This document shows positions 24,111-33,336 of a stretch of DNA of 64,000 nt, piece by piece. The notes under the pieces were generated by a model. It was not told the DNA's origin and searched no databases. It saw only the letters and a list, made by a program, of their open reading frames with translations. The stretch is taken from assembly GCF_019166065.1 (NCBI RefSeq), contig NZ_JAHTBN010000002.1:620001-684000 (forward strand), in the 5' to 3' direction. The translations under genes and the position numbers were made by a program. The stretch comes from Candidimonas humi. GTDB taxonomy: Bacteria; Pseudomonadota; Gammaproteobacteria; Burkholderiales; Burkholderiaceae_B. How positions within the stretch are numbered: the stretch's first letter is position 1; each line of letters opens with the position of its first letter.

Positions 24111-25355
24111 ATGCCAGGGAAGTCACTAGATCGAAATGGTGCGCTCAAGGATGTAAAGGTCCTTGATCTGTCGAATTTCCTGGCCGCGCCCATGGCTTCC
24201 ATGTTCCTGGCGGATTTCGGCGCCGATGTGCTCAAGGTGGAACGGCCTGTCCACGGCGACGAAATCCGAATGTGGGGCGAAAGCAAGGAAGGGGTGGGCC
24301 TGTATTACAAAGTCCTCAATCGCGGGAAGAAATCCATCACGCTGGACTTGCGCACGCCGCTAGGCGTAGAGGCGGTCAAGAAGCTGGTCGCCGATGTGGA
24401 CGTGGTGGTCGAAAATTATCGTACCGGCACGCTGGAAAAATGGGGCCTGGGCTATGACGTGCTGGCGCAGATCAACCCCGGCTTGATCATGGTGCGAATT
24501 ACCGGCTTCGGGCAAACCGGGCCCTACAGCGGGCGCCCGGGTTTCGGAACGCTTGCCGAGGCCTATGCCGGCTATGCACAGATCAGCGGCTATCCCGATG
24601 GCGCGCCGCTGCTGCCCGGCTTCGGGCTGGCCGACTCGACCACGGGCTTGATGGCGGCTTACCTGACTATGGTGGCTTTGCACGAAAAGCGCCTTACTGG
24701 GCGTGGGCAAGTCGTGGATCTGGGCATATACGAGACACTGCTCACCCTGATAGGCCCGAACGTGATCAATTACGACCAGTTGGGCATAGTCCAGAAACGC
24801 AATGGCAGCCGCTTGCCTTTTACCGCGCCGCGCAATACGTACCAGACACGGGATGGGCGCTGGGTAGCATTGGCCGGCAGCGCGCAGTCCACGTTCGTGC
24901 ACCTCTGCGAAACCCTGGGCATTCCCGAGGTGGCGAACGATCCCAGGTTCATCGACAACCGGAAACGGCTGCAGAACGTCGCCGCGCTGGACGAGGAAAT
25001 CGGCAAGGCGGTTGCGAAATTCGCCTTGTCCGATCTGCTCGAGCGTTCCAGCGCGCTGCAATCCACGATCGCCCCGGTGAACGATGTGGCCCAGATCTTC
25101 GAAGACCCGCATATCAAGAGCCGGGAAAACATCTGCGCTGTTTACGATGCCGAGCTGGACACCGTGCTGAACATGCAGAATGTAGTAGGAAAGCTGTCGT
25201 CTTCTCCGGGGGCGGTACGCCATCCCGGCCCGCGCCTGGGTCAGCATAATCGCGAGATACTCGTCGATCGGCTGGGATACGCCGCGGCCGATCTCGCCCA
25301 GGCGGGCATTGCCTTGGACGAACCCGAGGCCGGCGCACAGAGCGCCTCTCATTGA
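24111..25355 (+). CDS. CaiB/BaiF family (class III) CoA-transferase
   Basis: Class III CoA-transferases move CoA between carboxylic acids through an aspartyl-CoA-type intermediate. The 414-residue product has the family N-terminus DVKVLDLSNFLAAPMASMFL, the GFGQTGPYSGRPGF motif and the likely catalytic D175 in GLADSTTG. It begins an operon with the lyase-like gene 31 bp downstream, and is under the promoter/operator at 24050-24094. The acid partner is unknown; C4-C5 dicarboxylates such as citramalate, mesaconate or itaconate fit the region. It is a paralogue of three other CaiB genes in the window. Confidence 0.92.
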   Translation: MPGKSLDRNGALKDVKVLDLSNFLAAPMASMFLADFGADVLKVERPVHGDEIRMWGESKEGVGLYYKVLNRGKKSITLDLRTPLGVEAVKKLVADVDVVVENYRTGTLEKWGLGYDVLAQINPGLIMVRITGFGQTGPYSGRPGFGTLAEAYAGYAQISGYPDGAPLLPGFGLADSTTGLMAAYLTMVALHEKRLTGRGQVVDLGIYETLLTLIGPNVINYDQLGIVQKRNGSRLPFTAPRNTYQTRDGRWVALAGSAQSTFVHLCETLGIPEVANDPRFIDNRKRLQNVAALDEEIGKAVAKFALSDLLERSSALQSTIAPVNDVAQIFEDPHIKSRENICAVYDAELDTVLNMQNVVGKLSSSPGAVRHPGPRLGQHNREILVDRLGYAAADLAQAGIALDEPEAGAQSASH

Positions 25356-25386
25356 TGCTTCATCATTCCTGGAAAGGTCACGCCCC

Positions 25387-26340
25387 ATGTATTTCCCCGA
25401 GCATATCGATGTCGTCGAGGTCGGTCCGCGCGACGGCTTGCAGAGCCTGAAGAAGCCGATTCCCACGGAAGACAAGATCCGCATGGTGGATCGCCTGTCC
25501 GATGCAGGGCTGTCGACTATCGAAGTCACGGGCTTCGCGCATCCGCGCGTCATCCCCAATCTGCAAGATGCGGAAGAGGTGTGCGAGCGCATCAAACGGG
25601 CGCCGGGCACGATTTATCGGGGATTGGCGCCCAATGCCCGCGGGGCGCAGCGCGCGGTGGCCGCGCGCATCGACGAGGTCGTCGGGCTGGTCATAGCCAG
25701 CGCGTCCTACCTGAAGAAAAACCAGAATATGACGCCGGAACAGGCGCAGGCGCAGGCCATCGAGGCTTTCCGTATTGCGGATGCCGCCGGCTTGCGGTAT
25801 GTGCTCGCCATCGGGATGTCTTTCTGGTGCCCTTATGAAGGCATTATTCCCGAGAGCCGGGTTTCAGGCATGGTGAAACAGTTCCGGGACGCCGGGATCC
25901 GGCGCATGTATTTGGCGGGGTCGGTAGGCATGGAAGACCCGAGACATGTCGCAAGCCTGTTTTCCCGGCTGAGAACCGAGTTCGCCGATGTGGAGTTCGG
26001 TTTTCATGTACATAACCTGTCGGGCATGGCCACCGCGAATATGCTGGCCGCGATCGATGGCGGCGCACATTGGCTCGAAGGGGCTATTTGCGGTATCGGG
26101 GGCGGTATTGCCATGCCCGAAACATTGGGCGCGGTCGGGAATTTCCCGACCGAGGACATGGTGCGCATGCTCGAGCTGATGGGCATAGACACGGGGCTGA
26201 ACGCCGATGCGGTCCTGGCCGCCGCGCGGGATATTGCCGGTCTGCTCGAGATAGAACCGCGCAGCCATGGGCTGCACGGCAGCACCCGCGAGGCGGTCAT
26301 GCAGTGGGGGCGGGATCATCCCCACGAGCACCCCGCTTGA
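25387..26340 (+). CDS. HMG-CoA-lyase-like DRE-TIM metallolyase
   Basis: A 317-residue TIM-barrel protein. It keeps the start motif VEVGPRDGLQ (catalytic R15-D16) and the metal-binding H207/H209 of FHVHN, so it should be a lyase acting on an acyl-CoA or 2-oxo/hydroxy acid by retro-Claisen cleavage. The glycine-rich loop that carries the catalytic Cys in true HMG-CoA lyase (GGCPYA) reads GIGGGIAMP: the Cys position is Gly240. It may therefore cleave a different substrate from leucine-pathway HMG-CoA. It is coupled to the CaiB gene upstream, pointing to cleavage of the CoA ester formed there. Confidence 0.85.
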   Translation: MYFPEHIDVVEVGPRDGLQSLKKPIPTEDKIRMVDRLSDAGLSTIEVTGFAHPRVIPNLQDAEEVCERIKRAPGTIYRGLAPNARGAQRAVAARIDEVVGLVIASASYLKKNQNMTPEQAQAQAIEAFRIADAAGLRYVLAIGMSFWCPYEGIIPESRVSGMVKQFRDAGIRRMYLAGSVGMEDPRHVASLFSRLRTEFADVEFGFHVHNLSGMATANMLAAIDGGAHWLEGAICGIGGGIAMPETLGAVGNFPTEDMVRMLELMGIDTGLNADAVLAAARDIAGLLEIEPRSHGLHGSTREAVMQWGRDHPHEHPA

Positions 26341-26351
26341 AACGCCGCCCT

Positions 26352-27149
26352 TCAGCTTCCGTCGTTGCCTGCCCGGAACTTGCTGCTTTGCGTATAGCGC
26401 CCGCTGGGGTAGTAGCCGATCCCGACTTCGACGATGGTGCCGTTCTTGTCGAAATAGTATCGCGAGATTTTCAGCGCGGCCTGCCCGTCTTCCGCCTTCA
26501 GGCTGTGCGCCATGTTGGAATCCAGGTTTGCCGCCGTTATTTCCTGCACGACCTCGACGATCCGCAGGCCATAGCGGGTTTCGATCAAGGAATAGATGGG
26601 TTTCCTGATGATCTTGGCGGAACGCAGCGCACCGGAAAATTCGGGCCGCACATATGCCTGCAGATAGCACAGCGGCAAGGCCCGCCCCGGCACTTTGCGC
26701 ACGATGTCGGTGCGGTGCCAGGCCAGGCCGGGCGGGCAGCGCAGTTGTGCAGCCGATTCTTCGTCGGCCACGATTTCCTGGTGCGAGATGACGTGCATCT
26801 CCGTAGTGCCGACGAACTGCAGTAGGTCGGAAATATTGTTGATGCCGCTGAAGAAGCGGGGCGCTTCCGGACGCGACCGGACCCGGGTGCCGATGCCGGG
26901 CCGGGACAAGACCAGCCCTTGCTCCTTGAGTTCGCGCAGGGCCTGGCGCACGGTGTGCCGGCTGACGCCGTAGCGCTGCGCCATTTCGCCTTCGGTAGGC
27001 AGCAAGCTGTTCAGGGCATACCTTCCCGTCTCGATGTCCTGTATCAGCGCTTTGGCCAGGGAAATGTACAGAGGAGATCGCCCGGCCTGGATGCTCTCGC
27101 CGGAGAAGGCAGGGTTCGCGGACGCAGGGGAAGGATTTTGTCTGGGCAT
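26352..27149 (-). CDS. GntR family regulator, HutC subfamily (UTRA domain)
   Basis: A 265-residue regulator. The winged helix-turn-helix (about residues 28-95) contains GEMAQRYGVSRHTVRQALRE, and the C-terminal UTRA ligand domain covers about 110-255. HutC-type regulators are usually repressors released by a small molecule. It lies between the two operons whose promoters share the TACGTACAT[A/T]CGTAT operator, convergent to one and divergent from the other, which makes it the best candidate to bind it. The ATG at 27149 is used; a TTG at 27182 would add 11 residues without a ribosome site. Confidence 0.92.
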   Translation of the reverse strand: MPRQNPSPASANPAFSGESIQAGRSPLYISLAKALIQDIETGRYALNSLLPTEGEMAQRYGVSRHTVRQALRELKEQGLVLSRPGIGTRVRSRPEAPRFFSGINNISDLLQFVGTTEMHVISHQEIVADEESAAQLRCPPGLAWHRTDIVRKVPGRALPLCYLQAYVRPEFSGALRSAKIIRKPIYSLIETRYGLRIVEVVQEITAANLDSNMAHSLKAEDGQAALKISRYYFDKNGTIVEVGIGYYPSGRYTQSSKFRAGNDGS

Positions 27150-27255
27150 AGGCGCGGTGCGGATTAAGGCTGCAGAAACCAAATATGCATCTCTGGAATT
27201 ATGCGTCTCTGATTGTAAGTGTAGCGGGAAGCAAGTTTGATGGCGGCGCCGGCTA

Positions 27256-27299
27256 TTGACATGCTTAAACGTTAGTACATATTATACGTACATTCGTAT
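27256..27299 (+). promoter_or_regulatory. Promoter with GntR-type operator before the CitE-CaiB-Liv-fumarase operon
   Basis: -35 TTGACA (27256-27261), 18-bp spacer, -10 TATTAT (27280-27285). The operator candidate TACGTACATTCGTAT (27285-27299) shares 14 of 15 bases with 24080-24094 and holds the same place relative to the -10. A half-symmetric GTACATA-TTA-TACGTAC also overlaps it. Confidence 0.72.
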
Positions 27300-27331
27300 A
27301 AATATAAGAATACAAATTCAGGAGACAGGCA

Positions 27332-28222
27332 ATGGGTGTGTTCCGATCTCTTGTGTTCGCTCCGGCGAACCACGCCAGGCGGGTGGAAAAAGCGTTCACG
27401 CTCGGCGCCGATGCCGTCATCCTGGATCTCGAAGACGCGTGCGCTGTAAGCGAAAAGGTATCCAGCCGTCCCAAGGTGGTGCAAGCGCTGTCGCTGCCTC
27501 GAACCTGCCTCGGCTACGCCCGGATCAATCCCTTGTCGACGCCCTATGCATATGGAGACATGGTCGAGATCGTCGCTCCGGGCCTGGACGGCATCGTGCT
27601 GCCCAAGGTGGAAGCGCCTGAAGACTTGCTCACCGTGGACTGGCTGTTGTCGCAGCTGGAGCGAGATCGAGGCCTGCCTGCCGGCGGCGTGGATGTGATT
27701 CCGATCATAGAAACGGCGGCCGGCATGTCTAGGCTGGGCGAGATTCTGCGCGCCACGCCGCGGGTCAAGCGCGCCAGTTTCGGTGCGGGGGATTTCACCC
27801 TGGACCTGGGCCTGGCCTGGTCGCGCGACGAAAACGAGCTGCTCGTCCACCGCAGCCAGATGGTGCTGCAGTCGCGTGCGGCCGGCATCGAGCCCCCGCT
27901 CGATACGGTATGGGTGCGCCTGAAAGATCCCGAAGGGTTTGCCGCCTCGACAGAGCGGGCGCACGGCCTGGGCTTCCAGGGCAAGCTGTGCATTCATCCC
28001 GACCAGGTGGATGTCGTGAATCGCATGTTCACGCCCTCGGATGCGCAGGTCGCACAGGCCCGGCGAGTGGTGGAAGCCTTCGCCCAGGCCGAGGCCGAAG
28101 GCTCGTCCGCCATCCAGTTGGACGGCCAGTTCATCGATTACCCGATTGTCTATGGCGCGCAGCGCATATTGGAACTGGCGGACAAGTTGGCCAGGAATGC
28201 GCCGGCGAGCCCAATGAAATAA
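27332..28222 (+). CDS. CitE/HpcH-HpaI family CoA-ester lyase (copy 1)
   Basis: A 296-residue TIM-barrel lyase of the CitE-like family, which cleaves malyl-CoA, citramalyl-CoA or related esters to acetyl-CoA or propionyl-CoA plus a 2-oxo acid. Motifs: ADAVILDLEDAC (metal-binding Asp/Glu), YARINP (substrate Arg), IETAAGMSRL (metal-binding Glu) and FGAGDFTLDLG. AGGAGA lies before the ATG. It is first in a ten-gene operon with CaiB, a Liv importer, two more CitE genes and a fumarase-like pair. (S)-citramalyl-CoA lyase is the most likely activity from context; not proven. Confidence 0.9.
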   Translation: MGVFRSLVFAPANHARRVEKAFTLGADAVILDLEDACAVSEKVSSRPKVVQALSLPRTCLGYARINPLSTPYAYGDMVEIVAPGLDGIVLPKVEAPEDLLTVDWLLSQLERDRGLPAGGVDVIPIIETAAGMSRLGEILRATPRVKRASFGAGDFTLDLGLAWSRDENELLVHRSQMVLQSRAAGIEPPLDTVWVRLKDPEGFAASTERAHGLGFQGKLCIHPDQVDVVNRMFTPSDAQVAQARRVVEAFAQAEAEGSSAIQLDGQFIDYPIVYGAQRILELADKLARNAPASPMK

Positions 28223-28249
28223 GCCGTTGAGGATTGACAGGAGATGCAA

Positions 28250-29464
28250 ATGGAACAGGTGGCAGGGCAAGTTCGAGCTCTGGACGGGCTGAAAGTAATC
28301 GACGTATCAAGCTTCTTGGCGGGGCCTTTTTGTGCGACCCAGTTGGCCGAGTTCGGCGCGGACGTCATCAAGATCGAACTGCCTACGATAGGCGATGCTT
28401 TGCGCAGGTTCGGAACCATAACGCCTTGCGGCGATTCCCTGCCCTGGCTGTCGGAATGCCGGAACAAGAAATCGGCCACCCTGGACCTGCGCAAGCCCGA
28501 AGGCGCAGAGCTTCTGAAGGCGCTGGTCAAGCAATCCGATGTGCTGGTCGAGAATTTCCAGCCGGGAACCCTGGAAAGCTGGGGCCTGGGCTGGGAGACG
28601 CTGAAAGAAGTCAATCCGCGGCTGATCATGGTGCGCATTTCAGGATACGGCCAAACCGGCCCCTATAGCGGCAGGCCGGGTTTCGGGCGTATCGGCAATG
28701 CATTCGGAGGCCTGTCCTATCTGGCGGGCTTTCCCGACCGCCCGCCCGTCACGCCCGGGTCGGCCACGATCCCCGATTACCTGACCGGGCTGTATGGCGC
28801 ACTGGGAGTGCTGCTGGCGTTGCAGGCGCTGCAAAAAACCGGGCGCGGCCAGGTCATCGACCTCGGCTTGTACGAAACGATTTTCCGCATCCTCGACGAG
28901 CTGGCGCCCGCCTACCACATGAAAGGCTATGTGCGAGAGCGCATGGGGCCCGGAACCGTCAACGTCGTACCGCACAGCCACTATCCCACCTCGGATGGCC
29001 GATGGGTGGCCATCGCCTGCACGAGCGACAAGATTTTTTCCCGGCTGGCCGAGGCCATGGGCATGCCCGAGGTCGGCGGAGACGGCAAGTGGGGGAAGAT
29101 CACGCAGCGAGAAGCGCAGCGCGAACAGGTCGACCAATGTGTCGGAGACTGGACCGGGCGCCACACCCGCGACGAGGTCCTGGCCTTGTGCGAGTCGTAC
29201 CAGGTTCCTTGCGGGCCGGTCTATTCGATCGACGAGATATTCAAAGACCCGCAGTATGCGGCGCGCGAGAACATCAAGTATTTCAATGACGAGCGGGCGG
29301 GAGAATTCGCGGTGCCCAACGTCGTGCCCCGCCTGACCGACACCCCGGGACGTATAGAAAGCCTGGGGCCGGCCCTGGGCGCAAACAACGACGAAGTCTA
29401 CAGGGTGCGCCTGGGCCTGTCCCCGGAACGCATCGAGCAATTGAAGAGCGCCGGCGTTATCTGA
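28250..29464 (+). CDS. CaiB/BaiF family CoA-transferase (operon with CitE and Liv genes)
   Basis: A 404-residue class III CoA-transferase with DGLKVIDVSSFLAGPFCATQ at the N-terminus, GYGQTGPYSGRPGFG, and likely catalytic D176 in TIPDYLTG. The start at 28250 has AGGAG at 6-nt spacing; the ATG at 28244 is too close to it. It lies 27 bp after the CitE gene and 19 bp before LivH, so it is part of one transcript. In a citramalate-type pathway it would move CoA from succinyl-CoA to the hydroxy acid, which CitE then cleaves. Confidence 0.93.
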   Translation: MEQVAGQVRALDGLKVIDVSSFLAGPFCATQLAEFGADVIKIELPTIGDALRRFGTITPCGDSLPWLSECRNKKSATLDLRKPEGAELLKALVKQSDVLVENFQPGTLESWGLGWETLKEVNPRLIMVRISGYGQTGPYSGRPGFGRIGNAFGGLSYLAGFPDRPPVTPGSATIPDYLTGLYGALGVLLALQALQKTGRGQVIDLGLYETIFRILDELAPAYHMKGYVRERMGPGTVNVVPHSHYPTSDGRWVAIACTSDKIFSRLAEAMGMPEVGGDGKWGKITQREAQREQVDQCVGDWTGRHTRDEVLALCESYQVPCGPVYSIDEIFKDPQYAARENIKYFNDERAGEFAVPNVVPRLTDTPGRIESLGPALGANNDEVYRVRLGLSPERIEQLKSAGVI

Positions 29465-29483
29465 AACCACACAAGGAGGGAAG

Positions 29484-30347
29484 ATGCCTGTTTTCGAACT
29501 GCTCGTGTCAGGCATATTGCTCGGGGGCGTATACGCACTCATTGCATGCGGGCTGAATCTGATCTTCGGGGTGATGCGCGTAATCAATTTCGCCCACGGA
29601 GACCTGCTGGCCGTGGGCGCCTTGACCACCGTCTCCGTCGTCGTCGGCTACCACATGCCGTATATCGTGGCGCTGATCGTCGTGCCGATATTGACCGCGG
29701 CGCTCGGCCTGGCAATGCAATTGCTGGTGATCCGGCGCATCATCGACGGGCCGATGGTGATGTCGCTGCTGGCCACGTTTGCAATATCGATGATAGTGGT
29801 GAATGTTTCCATCCTCATATGGGGCGGCGGCTTCCATGGCTTGCCCGATGTCCTGAGCGGTTCCCTGCCCATACTCGGCCTGCATATCCCCGCGGCCAAG
29901 CTGCTTGCCTTCCTGGTGGCCATGGGGGCGACGGCCGGGGTGTGGTGGTTCCTCCAGTCGACGCGCTACGGGAAGGCGATACGCTCGGTTTCCCAGGCGC
30001 CCGAGCTGGCGGTGATTTCGGGCATATCCATCAGCCAGGTGCGCAACGTCACATTCGCCCTGGGCTCCGCGATGGCCGGGCTGGCCGGGGTGCTGCTGGC
30101 CCCCACGTTCGCCTCGGATGCGCAGCTCGGCACCCGCTTCGGCGTAAAGGCGTTCGCGGTAATCATAGTCGGCGGCATGGGCAGCTATCCGGGCGCAATG
30201 GCGGCGGCTTTGTTCATGGGCATATTGGAAGTGTTCGCGGGCTATTTGTATGGCCAGGAATTCGGCGCCGCCACACTGTTCCTGGTGATGCTGATCGTGC
30301 TGGTCGTCCGTCCGCGCGGTTTGTTCGGCGTAGGAGCGAGGACATGA
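29484..30347 (+). CDS. LivH-type branched-chain/organic-acid ABC transporter permease (cluster 1)
   Basis: A 287-residue inner-membrane permease of the LivH family, with about eight helices and the typical segments GVYALIACGLNLIFGVMRVI, INFAHGDLL and GGMGSYPGAM. It forms the channel with the LivM-type protein encoded next (4-bp ATGA overlap). AAGGAGGG lies before the ATG. In this operon the importer probably carries an organic acid for the CaiB/CitE/fumarase enzymes rather than leucine. Confidence 0.93.
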   Translation: MPVFELLVSGILLGGVYALIACGLNLIFGVMRVINFAHGDLLAVGALTTVSVVVGYHMPYIVALIVVPILTAALGLAMQLLVIRRIIDGPMVMSLLATFAISMIVVNVSILIWGGGFHGLPDVLSGSLPILGLHIPAAKLLAFLVAMGATAGVWWFLQSTRYGKAIRSVSQAPELAVISGISISQVRNVTFALGSAMAGLAGVLLAPTFASDAQLGTRFGVKAFAVIIVGGMGSYPGAMAAALFMGILEVFAGYLYGQEFGAATLFLVMLIVLVVRPRGLFGVGART

Positions 30348-31300
30348 AATTCATCGTCTATGTCCTTATCGGCGCCGCCTTGCTGGCCCTGCTCCCGCTG
30401 TTCGCGGGCTCGTACACCATGTCTTTCATGGTGCAGATGTTCATCTTCATCGCGCTGGCCTATTCATGGAACCTGATCGGCGGCTATGCGGGCTACGCGC
30501 ATTTTGGCCAGGTGACGTTTTTCGGCATAGGCGCCTATGTGGGAACGCTGTGCATCATCGCCGGAGTCCACTGGCTGCTTGCCGCGCTGATAGCCGGCCT
30601 GTCCGGTGTGCTGTGCGCCGTGATCCTGGGCGGTGTGATGTTGCGCCTGAGCGGCATATTTTTCGGCATCGGCATGTTCGGCATCGCGCGCGTCTGCGAA
30701 TTCATGGCGCTGGGCATGGGCGGCATCACGCAGGGCGGGACGGGGTTGTACCTGGACGTGGTGGATCTCGGCAAGTTGTACTACGTGCTGGGCGCCATAG
30801 CCCTGGTGATGCTGCTCATCACTTTCCGCCTGGACAATTCCCGGCTCGGCCTGCAATTGCTGTCCATACGCGAAGACGAAATGGCGGCCAATGCGCTAGG
30901 GGTGCGCACGACGCGCCTGAAGATAGGGACATTCGTCGTGTCGGCCTTCGCGCCCGGGGCGGTCGGGTCCTTGTATGCGTGCTACCTGGGCTTCATCGAT
31001 CCACCCAGCGCATTCGCTCTCATGACCGAGCTGACGACGATCGCAATGGTCTTGCTGGGAGGAATGGGCACGGTCCTGGGGCCTTTGGCTGGCGCCGTCC
31101 TGCTGTCGGTGGTCAATGATTTCCTTTGGGCGCGCTTCCCGGAAATTTATCTGACGCTGGTCGGAGTGATCATCCTGATCACCATCCTGTACATGCCTCG
31201 GGGCGTCATCAACTATGCGCAGAAACATACCTGGGCCTGGGTGCCCGTGGCGCGAGGCCATCTCCGCCGGCTCGCCGATCGTGCCAAAGGAGGGGTCTGA
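30344..31300 (+). CDS. LivM-type ABC transporter permease (cluster 1)
   Basis: A 318-residue permease with multiple helices and the family segments YSWNLIGGYAGYAHFGQVTF and GGMGTVLGPLAG. Its start overlaps the LivH stop by 4 bp, and the LivG gene follows after 3 bp. An open frame extends upstream through LivH but is a shadow; the ATG at 30344 gives the right LivM N-terminus. It pairs with the LivH-type protein to form the transmembrane pathway. Confidence 0.93.
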   Translation: MKFIVYVLIGAALLALLPLFAGSYTMSFMVQMFIFIALAYSWNLIGGYAGYAHFGQVTFFGIGAYVGTLCIIAGVHWLLAALIAGLSGVLCAVILGGVMLRLSGIFFGIGMFGIARVCEFMALGMGGITQGGTGLYLDVVDLGKLYYVLGAIALVMLLITFRLDNSRLGLQLLSIREDEMAANALGVRTTRLKIGTFVVSAFAPGAVGSLYACYLGFIDPPSAFALMTELTTIAMVLLGGMGTVLGPLAGAVLLSVVNDFLWARFPEIYLTLVGVIILITILYMPRGVINYAQKHTWAWVPVARGHLRRLADRAKGGV

Positions 31301-31303
31301 GCC

Positions 31304-32011
31304 ATGGCCCGCGACAACATTCTTCTAGTCGATTCGGTGCACAAGAGCTACGGCGGGCGGGTGGCCCTCAATGGCGCGAGCCTGGAAGTCGCCAAGAGCT
31401 CGATAACCGGGGTAATCGGGCCTAACGGGTCGGGCAAATCGACCTTGTTCAACATCGTGGCGGGCAGTTTGCGCCCCGATGCCGGCCACATCCTGCTCAA
31501 TGGACGCGATGTGTCGCAGGCTTCCCCCGCGGATATATGCCGCCAGGGGGTAGGGCGCACATTCCAGATATCGCGGCTGTTTTCGGAACTGACGGTACTT
31601 GAAAACCTGGTGGCGATCGCCCACGGCCTGTCGGATCACGAGGCGGTGGAGCGCGCCATGGGCTTGCTGGAATTCCTGGAAATCACCGGCTTGCGCGACA
31701 AATGGGGCAGGGAGCTGTCGTATGGCCAATGCAAGCTGGTGGAAATCGCGCGGGCATTGATGCTGCAGCCTACGGTCATGTTGCTGGACGAGCCTTTCGC
31801 CGGTATCAATCCGCGCCTGCAGAATCGCATCGTCGATCATCTGCAGGGGCTGCGCGAACGCGGGCTGACCCTGTTCTTTATCGACCACGAAATGCGCATT
31901 GTGCTTGGCATTTGCGACGAGCTGTACGTCCTGGCCGAAGGCCAGGTCATCGCCAACGGCGATCCGGCCGAGATTCGCGCCAGCCAGGCTGTGAGGGAAG
32001 CTTATTTTTAG
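31304..32011 (+). CDS. LivG-type ABC transporter ATP-binding protein (cluster 1)
   Basis: A 235-residue ABC ATPase. Walker A is GPNGSGKST (about residues 36-44), the signature reads ELSYGQCKL (instead of LSGGQ), and Walker B is VMLLDEPFAG. The YGQ-type signature is common in LivG proteins. It energises import with LivF. It follows LivM with a 3-bp gap. Confidence 0.94.
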   Translation: MARDNILLVDSVHKSYGGRVALNGASLEVAKSSITGVIGPNGSGKSTLFNIVAGSLRPDAGHILLNGRDVSQASPADICRQGVGRTFQISRLFSELTVLENLVAIAHGLSDHEAVERAMGLLEFLEITGLRDKWGRELSYGQCKLVEIARALMLQPTVMLLDEPFAGINPRLQNRIVDHLQGLRERGLTLFFIDHEMRIVLGICDELYVLAEGQVIANGDPAEIRASQAVREAYF

Positions 32012-32107
32012 GCCTCGGACGGAGGCAAGTGCGGGGGATCAGAGGGTGGAGACTGGGCCCATTTCCTGTTCGGAATGGGGTTCTTGGAGACATAAGGAGT
32101 CCATGAG

Positions 32108-33289
32108 ATGAAAATGCATCTTGCAAAATTGACGATTACCGCGGCTGTTCTCGGCGTGGCTGCCTTCGGCTCGGCCCAGGCGGCCGACAATCCGATACGT
32201 ATTGGCGTTGCCCTGTCCCGTTCGGGCAATCTGGCGGACAGCGCGAAGCTATATTGGAGTGGCCTCGAGCTCTGGAGCGAGCAGGTCAATGCGCACGGCG
32301 GCTTGCTGGGGCGCAAGGTGAAGTTGATTTCGTATGACGACCGCAGCGACCCGGCCACTGCCGCGCGGCTATACGAGAAACTGATCAGCGACGACAAGGT
32401 CGATCTGCTGTTCGGCCCCTGGGGCTCCGCGTCGAGCGCGACCGCCGCAGCCGTGGCAAACAAGCACCATCGGATTTTCTTCAACTCGGGCGGCGCTTCC
32501 GAGCAAATCGAAGAAAGAGGCTTCAAGTACTTGTTCCAGACGGCGCCGGCCATCAGTGCCTATGTGGCGAATATCGGTCCGCTGGCAGCCAAGTACCACC
32601 TCAAGACGCTGGTATTTTTCGGGCGCGACTATCCGGCCGCGCGCGACATGTTGAAAGACATGAAGGCCGTGGCGAAGAAGCAGGACCTGAAGATACTGGA
32701 TTCCGAATTCTTTCCCGCCGGCACGACGGATTTCTCGTCCCTCATCGCCAAGGCCAGGCAGTTGAATCCGGACATCTGGCTGTCTATCGGGTATCCGAAC
32801 GAAGCCATCGAGATGGTGCGGCAGATGAAGGCCTCGAACTACCTGCCCAAGGTGTTCATCCATAACGGCGCATCCATTACTGACTTCATGACGGCCTCGG
32901 GCAAGAATGCGGAGTACGTGTTCGGCATTTCCCTGTACGAGCCCACCTTGAAGACCAAAGGCAATGCGGAGTTCGTCAAGGCTTACCAGCAAAAATACAA
33001 TCGATCCCCGGCTTATTACTCGGCCTTTGCCTATGCCGGCGCGACCGTGATGGGGCGGGCCGTCGAGCAGGCCAAGAGCCTGGACCAGGACAAGCTGCGG
33101 GAAGTCCTGAAAACCTTCCAGACCGACACCGTCATGGGTCACCACAAGGTCGATCCGGTAACCCACAAGCAGGTAGGCGTCACGGGTCTCCTGGTTCAGA
33201 TACGCAACGGCAAGCGCGAGATCGTCATGCCGGAAGATCTGAAAACCATGGATCCGGTCATCCCCATGCCGGCCTGGGACAAGCGCTGA
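32108..33289 (+). CDS. Periplasmic amino-acid/organic-acid binding protein, LivK-like (cluster 1)
   Basis: A 393-residue type I periplasmic binding protein. The signal peptide spans about residues 1-24 (AAFGSAQAADN cleavage region). The mature part begins IRIGVALSRSGNLADSAKLY and folds as two alpha/beta lobes; LLFGPWGSASSATAAAV is typical of the aliphatic-amide/branched-chain family. Its place between LivG and LivF is unusual, since the binding-protein gene normally leads. The ligand is probably the acid degraded by the surrounding genes. Confidence 0.92.
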   Translation: MKMHLAKLTITAAVLGVAAFGSAQAADNPIRIGVALSRSGNLADSAKLYWSGLELWSEQVNAHGGLLGRKVKLISYDDRSDPATAARLYEKLISDDKVDLLFGPWGSASSATAAAVANKHHRIFFNSGGASEQIEERGFKYLFQTAPAISAYVANIGPLAAKYHLKTLVFFGRDYPAARDMLKDMKAVAKKQDLKILDSEFFPAGTTDFSSLIAKARQLNPDIWLSIGYPNEAIEMVRQMKASNYLPKVFIHNGASITDFMTASGKNAEYVFGISLYEPTLKTKGNAEFVKAYQQKYNRSPAYYSAFAYAGATVMGRAVEQAKSLDQDKLREVLKTFQTDTVMGHHKVDPVTHKQVGVTGLLVQIRNGKREIVMPEDLKTMDPVIPMPAWDKR

Positions 33290-33336
33290 CTGCATTTCGG
33301 GGCGGCCCTCTTTTCGGGCTGCCATTGGAGGGTGTC

